Shown here one piece after another: positions 27,208 through 35,123 of a DNA stretch of 64,000 nucleotides. The stretch comes from Pseudomonas sp. 31-12 (GTDB lineage: Bacteria; Pseudomonadota; Gammaproteobacteria; Pseudomonadales; Pseudomonadaceae). The stretch is taken from the NCBI RefSeq assembly GCF_003151075.1, contig NZ_CP029482.1, positions 6,478,001 to 6,542,000 of the forward strand. The letters run 5' to 3'. Position 1 is the stretch's first letter; every line of letters begins with the position of its first letter. Below the pieces are notes generated by a model. That model saw only the letters and a program-made list of their open reading frames with translations. It did no database searches and was not told the origin of the DNA. Made by a program: the position numbers and the translations under genes.

Positions 27208-27302
27208 CTTCGCGGGCAAGCCACGCTCCCACAGGATTTGAGGTGGACCACCTTTTTGTGAACGACTCGGAACCTGTGGGAGCGGGCTTGCTCGCGAAGA
27301 CG
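27208..27302. repeat. REP pair (REPIN), arms diverged
   Basis: CTTCGCGGGCAAGCCACGCT (left) and GTGGGAGCGGGCTTGCTCGC (right) form an imperfect inverted pair. The left arm has changes that break the central stem. It is unusual among the REP pairs here in lying inside a likely operon (Tat protein / GMC oxidoreductase). Confidence 0.75.
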
Positions 27303-27353
27303 TCAGCCGCCTCACCACCGCATCCAAACTCATAACAACAAGAGAACCCGAAG

Positions 27354-28949
27354 ATGCCCGTACCCGACCCGTTCCGCGAAGGCATGACCCGTGGCTGGAA
27401 AACCTACAACGGCTCGCAACTGACCCAGGACCTGACCCTCGAAGCGGACGTGGCTATCATCGGCAGCGGCGCGGGCGGCGGCACCACCGCGGAAATCCTC
27501 AGCGCCGCGGGCTACAAGGTTCTGCTGATCGAAGAAGGCCCGCTCAAGACCAGCAGCGACTTCAAGATGCTCGAAGACCAGGCTTACACCAACCTCTATC
27601 AGGAAGGCATCGGTCGCATGAGCAAGGACGGCGCGATCACCATCCTCCAGGGCCGCGCGGTAGGCGGCACGACGTTGATCAACTGGACATCAAGCTTTCG
27701 CACCCCCGACCCGACGCTTGAGCATTGGGCCAAGGAGCATGACGTCAAAGGCCACAGCCCGGCCGACATGGCGCTGTGGTTCGAGAAAATGGAACAGCGC
27801 CTGGGCGTTGCGCCGTGGATGGTTCCGCCCAACGCCAACAACGACGTGATCCGCAAAGGCTGCGAACAACTCGGATACGCCTGGCATGTGATCCCGCGCA
27901 ACGTGCGCGGTTGCTGGAACCTTGGCTATTGCGGCATGGGCTGCCCGACCAACGCCAAGCAATCGATGATGGTCACGACCATTCCCGCGACCCTGGAAAA
28001 GGGCGGTGAGCTGCTCTATCTGGCCCGCGCCGAAAAGCTCTCGATCAAGGATGGCAAGGTCACGGGCCTGCAATGCGTGGCGATGGACGACCGTTGCGTC
28101 GCGCCTACCGGACGTACGATTACGGTCAAGGCGCGGCATTACGTGCTGGCGGGCGGCGGGATCAACAGCCCGGCGCTGCTCCTGCGCTCGGAAGCGCCCG
28201 ATCCGCACAAACGGTTGGGCAAGCGCACGTTCCTGCATTTGGTGAACATGTCTGCCGGGCTGTTCGACGAGGTGATCAATCCGTTCTACGGTGCGCCGCA
28301 GTCGATCTATTCCGACCATTTCCAATGGCAGAACGGCACCACCGGCAAGATGTCCTACAAACTCGAAGTCCCGCCGCTGCACCCGGCGCTGGCCGCCACT
28401 TTGCTCGGTGGTTTCGGCAAGGAAAACGCCGCGCACATGGAAAACCTGCCTCACACCCACGCGATGCTGGCGCTGTTACGCGATGGTTTTCATCCGGACA
28501 GTCCCGGCGGCAACGTCGAATTACGCGGCGACAACACGCCGGTGCTCGACTATCAGGTTTCACCCTATGCCTGGGACGGCTTGCGCCGGGCCTTCCACAG
28601 CATGGCCGAAATCCAGTTCGCCGGCGGCGCCAACGCGGTGATGCCGATGCACGCTGACGCGCGCTACGTGAAAACCCTGGCGGAAGCGCGCACGTTGATC
28701 GACGGTTTGAGCCTTGAGTTGTATCGCACCCGCCTGGGCAGCGCTCATGTGATGGGCGGTTGCGCCATGGGCGAGGACCCGAAAAACGCCGTGACCGACA
28801 GCCTCGGCCGGCACCACCAGATCAGCAATCTGTCGATCCACGACGGCTCGCTGTTCCCCACCAGCATTGGCGCAAACCCGCAATTGTCGGTCTACGGGCT
28901 GACGGCGCAACTGGCGACTTCCCTCGCCGAACGTTTGAAAAACCCATGA
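27354..28949 (+). CDS. GMC-family FAD oxidoreductase
   Basis: This 531-residue GMC flavoprotein has the FAD dinucleotide motif VAIIGSGAGGGTTAEILSAAGYKVLLIEEG (residues ~30-60), the GMC block ILQGRAVGGTTLINWTSSFR, and the C-terminal HVMGGCAMGEDPKNAVTDSLGRHHQISNLSIHDGSLFPTSIGANPQLSVYGL block carrying the catalytic His region. A Cys cluster, RGCWNLGYCGMGCPTNAK, is like that of long-chain alcohol oxidases and related membrane-linked dehydrogenases. No signal peptide is visible, so export would require riding with the Tat partner, or the protein is cytoplasmic. It probably oxidises an alcohol to the substrate of the neighbouring aldehyde dehydrogenase. Confidence 0.88.
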   Translation: MPVPDPFREGMTRGWKTYNGSQLTQDLTLEADVAIIGSGAGGGTTAEILSAAGYKVLLIEEGPLKTSSDFKMLEDQAYTNLYQEGIGRMSKDGAITILQGRAVGGTTLINWTSSFRTPDPTLEHWAKEHDVKGHSPADMALWFEKMEQRLGVAPWMVPPNANNDVIRKGCEQLGYAWHVIPRNVRGCWNLGYCGMGCPTNAKQSMMVTTIPATLEKGGELLYLARAEKLSIKDGKVTGLQCVAMDDRCVAPTGRTITVKARHYVLAGGGINSPALLLRSEAPDPHKRLGKRTFLHLVNMSAGLFDEVINPFYGAPQSIYSDHFQWQNGTTGKMSYKLEVPPLHPALAATLLGGFGKENAAHMENLPHTHAMLALLRDGFHPDSPGGNVELRGDNTPVLDYQVSPYAWDGLRRAFHSMAEIQFAGGANAVMPMHADARYVKTLAEARTLIDGLSLELYRTRLGSAHVMGGCAMGEDPKNAVTDSLGRHHQISNLSIHDGSLFPTSIGANPQLSVYGLTAQLATSLAERLKNP

Positions 28950-28977
28950 AAACCGAGAATATTCCAATCGTCTATAG

Positions 28978-29898
<921 letters not shown>

Positions 29899-29925
29899 GG
29901 CAGGCTTTTTTGTAGCGCCTGTGCC

Positions 29926-30031
29926 GGCCTCATCGCGAGCAGGCTCGCTCCCACAGTGGACTTGTGGTGTTCACATCATTTGATTCACAACACAAATCAA
30001 ATGTGGGAGCGAGCCTGCTCGCGATGAGGCC
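29926..30031. repeat. REP pair (REPIN), CGAGC subtype
   Basis: GGCCTCATCGCGAGCAGGCT ... and the inverted copy ending CTGCTCGCGATGAGGCC flank ~45 bases. The stem is extended by matching CCTCAT/ATGAGG flanks. It separates the convergent ferredoxin gene and the small exported-protein gene. Confidence 0.88.
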
Positions 30032-30058
30032 ATCAGGTACACCGAAGATGTAACTGAT

Positions 30059-30382
30059 TCACTCCCGCTGCTCAAACCCCTCCCCGATACACCCCAGGCA
30101 CCTTACAAACGCAGCCCTCGCCGGATCAACCACCAACGCCTGCCCCGCATCGCCAACTCCGCCACCCAGCGCGGTAAACGGCAACGACACCACAAACGCC
30201 CCGGCACCGATCACCGTCGCCACGACCAGCAAGGGTCGGGCGATCAATAAGTCGCCGAGCATGGCGTAGGCCGGGGGATTCTGGATGGTATAGCGCGGGT
30301 CACCGCTGCCGCTACTTGCCGCCAGCGCGGGCGCACCGACGCTCAGCAGCAGCGCAAAAACAAGGGTTCGAAACGAGTTCAT
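30059..30382 (-). CDS. Small exported hypothetical protein
   Basis: This 107-residue protein begins with a clear signal peptide ([21 protein letters not shown]). After a short polar stretch it has a hydrophobic segment, [24 protein letters not shown], that may insert in the membrane, and near the C-terminus a CLGC pair ([12 protein letters not shown]). I do not recognise a functional family. Similar small proteins occur at this locus in pseudomonads and are sometimes labelled multidrug transporter without support. It lies 54 bases downstream of mutM on the same strand and may share its transcript. Confidence 0.75.
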   Translation of the reverse strand: MNSFRTLVFALLLSVGAPALAASSGSGDPRYTIQNPPAYAMLGDLLIARPLLVVATVIGAGAFVVSLPFTALGGGVGDAGQALVVDPARAAFVRCLGCIGEGFEQRE

Positions 30383-30436
30383 GACACGATCCTTCGGCTA
30401 GGCAGTGAGAACACTGACTATAGACCGTAGGTCGTA

Positions 30437-31249
30437 TCAGCTCTGGCAGCGTGGGCAAAAGACGCTGGCGCGCTGCCCCAGTTTCACTTCCCGCAGCTCG
30501 GTGCCACAGACTTTGCACGGTTGACTGCCACGTCCGTAGACGAACAATTCCTGCTGGAAATACCCCGGCTGACCGTCGCCGCCGATAAAGTCCCGCAACG
30601 TCGTGCCGCCACGCTCGATGGCGGCAGCCAGAATACGTTTGATCTCGATCGCCAGTTTCAAATAGCGCGCTCGGGAAATGCTCTTGGCTTCACGACGCGG
30701 GTCGATGCCGGCGGCGAACAGCGCTTCGGTCGCATAAATATTGCCGACGCCGACCACCACCGCGTTATCCATGATGAACGGCTTGACCGCCATGGATCGT
30801 CCGCGAGACTGCTGGAACAAGCGATCGCCATCAAACAGGTCGGTCAACGGCTCCGGCCCCAGGCGAATCAGCAGTTCATGGTTGAGCGGATCGAGGCTCC
30901 AAAGCATCGCGCCGAACCGACGCGGGTCGGTATAACGCAGGGCCAGCCCGGACTCGAGTTCGATGTCCACGTGCTCATGCTTGGCCGCCGGCATACCGAC
31001 TTCCACCAGTCGCAGATTGCCCGACATGCCCAAATGGCTGATCAGCGTGCCGACTTCGGCATTGATCAACAGGTACTTGGCCCGCCGTTCCACCAGCACG
31101 ATGCGCTGGCCGGACAGGCGCACATCCAGGTCTTCAGGAATCGGCCAGCGCAAGCGGCGGTCACGCACGATTACCCGGCTGACGCGCTGGCCTTCCAGGT
31201 GCGGCGCAATCCCGCGGCGGGTGGTTTCGACTTCCGGCAGTTCAGGCAT
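30437..31249 (-). CDS. mutM: Formamidopyrimidine-DNA glycosylase
   Basis: MutM (Fpg) excises 8-oxoguanine and formamidopyrimidines and cuts the strand by beta/delta elimination. The 270-residue protein starts [14 protein letters not shown], with the catalytic Pro/Glu after Met removal. The conserved Lys lies in [11 protein letters not shown], the H2TH motif in [32 protein letters not shown], and the zinc finger [25 protein letters not shown] ends the protein. All catalytic elements are present. Confidence 0.97.
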   Translation of the reverse strand: MPELPEVETTRRGIAPHLEGQRVSRVIVRDRRLRWPIPEDLDVRLSGQRIVLVERRAKYLLINAEVGTLISHLGMSGNLRLVEVGMPAAKHEHVDIELESGLALRYTDPRRFGAMLWSLDPLNHELLIRLGPEPLTDLFDGDRLFQQSRGRSMAVKPFIMDNAVVVGVGNIYATEALFAAGIDPRREAKSISRARYLKLAIEIKRILAAAIERGGTTLRDFIGGDGQPGYFQQELFVYGRGSQPCKVCGTELREVKLGQRASVFCPRCQS

Positions 31250-31294
31250 GGTGTTCTCGAATCAGGGCTCTCGAATAAATGAAGCAGTCGATGC

Positions 31295-32164
31295 TCAGCG
31301 GTGAGCGCCGAGGTCGCGAATCGTTTGCTTGAGGGTCTCGAAGTCGTAGTCCGAAAGGCCGACATAATCGAGCACCAGATGCCCGATGCTGTTCCATTCG
31401 TGGTCTTCGGTCTGATTACCCAGCACCCGGTAAGACGCACAAATGTGCTCGGCCATTTTCAGGATCGCCAGCAGGTTCTTGAGCTGGGCATTGCGCGAAG
31501 ACTCGTCGCTGAAGATCGCCAGGGCGTTGTGGTGATTGGCGATCGCGGCGGTCACATGCTCCGGCAGGCGCCAGGACTTGGCCGTGTAATAACCGACCAC
31601 CGCGTGGTTGGTGTTGAACACCCGGTTCTCGGTGTCGACCACCCGGCATTCGGCGCTGGCGTTAGCGTAGGCCTCTTCCAGGACGGTCATGTAATTGGGG
31701 AAACGCTGCAACATCAGCGGCACGCCGCAGTCGTGGAACAGCCCCAGCGCGTAGGCTTCATCGCCGGCCTGGGCGCCGATGCGCTTGGCCAGGGTCAGGC
31801 AGGTCATCGCCACGTCCTGAGCGGTATCCCAGAACCGATTCAGGGTGACGATGGTGTCGTCATTCATCTCGCCCTTGATCGACTGCGCGTTGATCAGGTT
31901 GATGATCGAACGGCTGCCCAGCAGGTTCACCGCGCGCTGGATCGAGGCGATCTTGTTACTCAAGCCGTAATACGGCGAGTTGACGATCTTCAGCAAGGCG
32001 CCAGAGAGCCCCGGGTCCTGGGAGATCAGCTTCGCGATCACTTCCAGATCCGGGTCGGGCATGTACTGCTCCATCTGCAAATCCACCATGATTTGCGGCT
32101 GGGCAGGCACGCTGATGCCTTGCAGGGACTGTTGAATCTGTTCGGAAGTCAGCTCTTGGGACAT
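31295..32164 (-). CDS. HDOD-domain signalling protein
   Basis: This 289-residue protein is almost entirely an HDOD domain (residues ~20-210), the catalytically dead relative of HD phosphohydrolases. It shows LISQDPGLSGALLKIVNSPYYGLSNKIASIQRAVNLLG and ALGLFHDCGVPLMLQRFP, where a residual HD remains, and GYYTAKSWRLPEHVTAAIANHHN. HDOD proteins act as regulators in stress, motility and chemotaxis pathways by protein interaction. No output domain is attached here, and the partner is unknown. It is next to mutM, with 45 bases between them. Confidence 0.88.
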   Translation of the reverse strand: MSQELTSEQIQQSLQGISVPAQPQIMVDLQMEQYMPDPDLEVIAKLISQDPGLSGALLKIVNSPYYGLSNKIASIQRAVNLLGSRSIINLINAQSIKGEMNDDTIVTLNRFWDTAQDVAMTCLTLAKRIGAQAGDEAYALGLFHDCGVPLMLQRFPNYMTVLEEAYANASAECRVVDTENRVFNTNHAVVGYYTAKSWRLPEHVTAAIANHHNALAIFSDESSRNAQLKNLLAILKMAEHICASYRVLGNQTEDHEWNSIGHLVLDYVGLSDYDFETLKQTIRDLGAHR

Positions 32165-32271
32165 AAGTACACACTCTGGGCCAGGGGGCGATTCTAACCT
32201 TTATAAAGTTGGATCCGACACACCGGCCGACACATTGGCGAAAGTTTCATCGTTGGCGCTGCATTCAAAAT

Positions 32272-32340
32272 CGCCTTCGCGAGCAGGCTCGCTCCAGGTC
32301 ATGCGCTAACCCTGTGGGAGCGGGCTTGCTCGCGAAGGCG
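32272..32340. repeat. REP pair (REPIN), mixed arms
   Basis: CGCCTTCGCGAGCAGGCTCG (left, GAGCAGGCTCG type) faces CGGGCTTGCTCGCGAAGGCG (right, GAGCAAGCCCG type). The outer CGCCTTCGCGAGCA parts pair perfectly, but the two inner arms come from different subtypes. Confidence 0.8.
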
Positions 32341-32420
32341 TCATCAGCGTTTCATCGCCCACCCAGCCCGCCACAACTCTCAACACGCTATACTCCCGCT
32401 CTTTTTTCCGGAGCGACGTC

Positions 32421-33617
32421 ATGTCCCTGCCTAGCCTGCGCCTCAAAGCCAACGCCGACCGTCGCCTGCGAAACGGCCACTTGTGGGTCTACAGCAACGA
32501 AATCGATGTAGCGGCGACCCCTTTGCACGGTTTTCAAGCCGGCGACCAGGCGATCCTCGAAGCCGCCGGCGGCAAGACGCTTGGCATCGTGGCCATGAGC
32601 CCGAACAACTTGATTTGCGCCCGCCTGCTGTCGCGCGACATCAAGTTGCCGCTGGACAAGTCGCTGCTGGTCCATCGCCTGAACGTTGCGCTGTCCCTGC
32701 GCGATCGGCTGTTCGACAAGCCGTTCTATCGCCTGGTCTACGGCGACTCCGACCTGCTGCCAGGTCTGGTGGTCGATCGTTTCGGCGACATCCTTGTGGT
32801 GCAGATCGCTTCGGCGACCATGGAAGCCCATAAAGAAGACGTGATCGCCGCACTGACCCAAGTGCTCAAGCCAAGCGGCATTCTGTTCAAGAATGATTCC
32901 GCCGCCCGTGACGCCGAAGGCCTCAACCGTTATGTCGAAACCGTGTTCGGCCTGGTGCCGGAGTGGGTCGCGCTGGAAGAGAACGGCGTGAAATTCGAAG
33001 CCCCGGTCATCCAGGGTCAGAAAACCGGCTGGTTCTACGACCACCGCATGAACCGCGCGCGCCTGGCCCCTTATGCCAAAGGCAAACGCGTGCTGGATCT
33101 GTACAGCTACATCGGCGGCTGGGGTGTGCAAGCGGCCGCGTTCGGTGCCAGTGAAGTCTTCTGCGTCGATGCCTCGGCCTTCGCCCTCGATGGCGTCGAG
33201 CGCAACGCCGCGCTGAACGGTTTCGCCGAGAAAATGACCTGCATCGAAGGCGACGTGTTCGAAGCCCTAAAAGAGCTGAAAGCCAGCGAAGAACGCTTTG
33301 ACGTGATCGTTGCCGACCCGCCCGCCTTCATCAAACGCAAGAAAGACATGAAGAACGGTGAAGGCGCCTACCGTCGCCTGAACGAGCAAGCCATGCGCCT
33401 GCTCAGCAAGGACGGCATCCTGGTCAGTGCATCGTGCTCGATGCACCTGCCGGAAGACGATCTGCAGAACATTCTGCTGACCAGCGCTCGTCATCTGGAC
33501 CGCAACATCCAGATGCTCGAGCGCGGCGGTCAGGGCCCGGATCACCCGGTTCACCCAGCCATTGCCGAAACCCGCTACATCAAGAGCATCACCTGCCGGT
33601 TGCTGCCAAACAGCTGA
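32421..33617 (+). CDS. rlmI: RlmI-like 23S rRNA (cytosine-C5)-methyltransferase
   Basis: This 398-residue enzyme of the RlmI family makes m5C1962 in E. coli 23S rRNA. It has an N-terminal PUA domain (residues ~1-75; LRLKANADRRLRNGHLWVYSNEI), then an EEHD-like domain, and a Rossmann methyltransferase domain with MNRARLAPYAKGKRVLDLYSYIGGWGVQAAAFGASEV (SAM motif I), VIVADPPAFIKRKKDMKNG and the catalytic cysteine region LVSASCSMHLP. CCGGAG precedes the ATG. A 9-bp terminator stem follows. The accessory peptide cassette starts ~200 bases downstream. Confidence 0.88.
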   Translation: MSLPSLRLKANADRRLRNGHLWVYSNEIDVAATPLHGFQAGDQAILEAAGGKTLGIVAMSPNNLICARLLSRDIKLPLDKSLLVHRLNVALSLRDRLFDKPFYRLVYGDSDLLPGLVVDRFGDILVVQIASATMEAHKEDVIAALTQVLKPSGILFKNDSAARDAEGLNRYVETVFGLVPEWVALEENGVKFEAPVIQGQKTGWFYDHRMNRARLAPYAKGKRVLDLYSYIGGWGVQAAAFGASEVFCVDASAFALDGVERNAALNGFAEKMTCIEGDVFEALKELKASEERFDVIVADPPAFIKRKKDMKNGEGAYRRLNEQAMRLLSKDGILVSASCSMHLPEDDLQNILLTSARHLDRNIQMLERGGQGPDHPVHPAIAETRYIKSITCRLLPNS

Positions 33618-33632
33618 TGACACCGGTTTGAC

Positions 33633-33660
33633 GGGGAGCCAGCCGGCTCCCCGCTTTATT
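33633..33660 (+). terminator. Intrinsic terminator after the RlmI-like gene
   Basis: CGGGGAGCC (33633-33641) pairs perfectly with GGCTCCCCG (33646-33654) over a four-base loop, followed by CTTTATTAT. The T tract is imperfect but the stem is strong. Confidence 0.65.
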
Positions 33661-33821
33661 ATCTGTTACTGACCCACCCTCAAACTTCCTACACTTGCGA
33701 TCCTACAAACTTGCAGGACGTTTCTCTGCATCTTTAACTTTAAAGAATACGACTGACAAAACTTGTTCACACCCTTGATCATTCCGACAAAATTACTGGA
33801 AGTTTCCTACCCAATATCGCC

Positions 33822-33849
33822 TTGATAAGCGCTCATTACGCTCTATGAT
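33822..33849 (+). promoter_or_regulatory. Sigma-70 promoter of the 23-codon gene
   Basis: TTGATA (33822-33827) and TATGAT (33844-33849) match the sigma-70 hexamers at five of six positions each, spaced by 16 bases, within a markedly A+T-richer stretch. Transcription would begin near 33855-33857, about 45 bases before the small gene. Confidence 0.65.
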
Positions 33850-33854
33850 TAAGC

Positions 33855-33874
33855 GTGTCACAACGAAGTGACAC
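33855..33874 (+). promoter_or_regulatory. Perfect dyad at the predicted mRNA 5' end
   Basis: GTGTCAC-AACGAA-GTGACAC is a perfect 7-bp inverted repeat starting at the predicted transcription start. It could be a 5'-terminal stabilising hairpin in the RNA or a repressor operator at +1 in the DNA. It ends 16 bases before the AAGGAG site, so it does not mask the ribosome binding site. Confidence 0.6.
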
Positions 33875-33900
33875 TCACTTTCAATTACAAGGAGTTCCAA

Positions 33901-33972
33901 ATGAAAGCAATTACTCTGGAAGTTAACAGCATCGCCAACCTGGCTTTTCTGGTTGCCCCTAAAGCCCGCTAA
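33901..33972 (+). CDS. 23-residue peptide, candidate RiPP precursor
   Basis: This short frame begins MKAITLEVNSIA and ends LVAPKAR, 23 residues in all. AAGGAG lies six bases before the ATG, and a strong promoter is placed ~50 bases upstream. It has no Cys, Trp or Tyr, a single Phe (residue 16), one Thr, one Ser, two Asn and a basic tail (Lys21, Arg23). An intrinsic-terminator-like hairpin follows ten bases after its stop, then a SagB-type dehydrogenase, an AurF-type oxygenase and an exporter. A small, well-expressed peptide gene followed by a leaky terminator and modifying enzymes is the usual layout of ribosomally made, modified peptides. A leader peptide with only a regulatory role is the main alternative; the codons show no amino-acid run typical of attenuation. 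Confidence 0.7.
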   Translation: MKAITLEVNSIANLAFLVAPKAR

Positions 33973-33981
33973 GTAAATGAG

Positions 33982-34012
33982 ACGCTGGGGAGTGCCGGCT
34001 ACCCAGCGTTTT
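33982..34012 (+). terminator. Attenuator-type hairpin between peptide gene and sagB-like gene
   Basis: ACGCTGGG (33982-33989) pairs perfectly with CCCAGCGT (34002-34009) over a 12-base loop, followed by TTTT. Its short T tract suggests partial read-through, which would make the peptide message more abundant than that of the enzymes. Confidence 0.65.
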
Positions 34013-34043
34013 CCATGGCCTTGCCCAGAGCGAAACGCCCATC

Positions 34044-35123
34044 ATGCAGATCAGCCCTCACTTATTCATACTTCCTCGTACGCCCGGTCAAATAGTTTGG
34101 GATTACAAGAATCACAAGCAGTTTGAACTGAACCTCAAATATTCCACCCGTCTGGCAGAACTTGTCGACAACCCAAAAAAGTTCAACGAACGCAATACAA
34201 TTGACACCCAGTTACTTAGCGCTGGAATACTGACAACAGCAACAGTAGACAATATTGAATGGGGCTGGGACGAACTCTCGAAGATATTTCATATCGGCAC
34301 CAAGAACATTCCTTGCGAACACATCCCGCAAAATATTAATGAATGGTCAAAACAATACCTTGATCATTGCACCGACGTGCTGAGCACACCCTCGCCGAAA
34401 GCCAGGCGCTCGGAACGCTTGGGTGGCGAGCTGATTGCCCTGCCAAAACCTTCCTGCCTGCCGGAAGGCTCCCTGGCAAATGCCTTGGTCAATCGCAAAA
34501 CCTGCCGCACGTTCACCGGTGAAGCGGTTTCCCTCGAAGCCGTGAGTACATTGCTGTACCTGTCCCTCGGCTATCTGCATGAGCGCGAAAACGACATCGA
34601 CGAAAGCATCGTCGAAGGTCTCGGCGCCCGGCGAAGCAGCCCGTCCGGTGGCGGACTGAATGCCTGCGAAGGCTTTCTCCTGGCGCAAAACGTAAGCGAC
34701 CTGCAACCCGGCCTCTACGCCTACCACCCCGCCGGGCACGCACTGAGTTTCGTCAATCCGCTGCCCGCAGAGCCTTTGGGGCAATTGATGTGCGGGCAAC
34801 ACTTCATCAATAACCTGCCCGCAGGCCTGTTCATCACCAGTCGATTCGACAAGCTGTGGTGGAAGTACGAGCACTCACGGGCCTACCGAATGGCCTACGT
34901 CGAAGCCGGCCACATTTCTCAGACCTTTCAACTGGCGGCCACTTCGCTGGGGTTGAACACCTGGCTGACCGGCGCCTTGACCGATGATCGGGTCGAAGCG
35001 CTGTTGGGACTTGAAGACAGTGCAGAGCAACCACTGTTTTTTGTCGGCTGCGGCCAGAGCGACGGACAAGTGATGTGCAAGGAGTTGAAAGCGCTGCTGA
35101 GCGATCGGGAGCAGGAACAATGA
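34044..35123 (+). CDS. SagB-type FMN dehydrogenase (peptide maturation)
   Basis: This 359-residue protein has an N-terminal region (residues ~1-135) of the kind found in stand-alone SagB proteins and a C-terminal nitroreductase-fold domain (~140-355). The FMN-binding RKTCRTFTGE (151-160), SPSGGGLNACEGF (199-211) and WKYEHSRAYRMAYVEAGHISQ (273-293) are visible; Lys274-Tyr275 occupy the place of the Lys-Tyr pair needed by azoline oxidases such as McbC. SagB enzymes usually oxidise azolines made by a YcaO cyclodehydratase, but no such gene is nearby, so the reaction is open. The first ~110 codons are A+T-rich with several ATA codons, unlike the rest. It overlaps the next gene by four bases. Confidence 0.85.
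   Translation: MQISPHLFILPRTPGQIVWDYKNHKQFELNLKYSTRLAELVDNPKKFNERNTIDTQLLSAGILTTATVDNIEWGWDELSKIFHIGTKNIPCEHIPQNINEWSKQYLDHCTDVLSTPSPKARRSERLGGELIALPKPSCLPEGSLANALVNRKTCRTFTGEAVSLEAVSTLLYLSLGYLHERENDIDESIVEGLGARRSSPSGGGLNACEGFLLAQNVSDLQPGLYAYHPAGHALSFVNPLPAEPLGQLMCGQHFINNLPAGLFITSRFDKLWWKYEHSRAYRMAYVEAGHISQTFQLAATSLGLNTWLTGALTDDRVEALLGLEDSAEQPLFFVGCGQSDGQVMCKELKALLSDREQEQ

Noticed and set aside
33901..33972. The 23-residue peptide as a PqqA homologue
   Set aside because: Length and basic C-terminus are similar, but the Glu-x3-Tyr pair that PqqE links is missing and no pqq genes are present.
33901..33972. The 23-codon frame as an amino-acid attenuation leader
   Set aside because: There is no run of one amino acid's codons and no amino acid biosynthesis gene directly follows; a regulatory leader of another kind remains possible.
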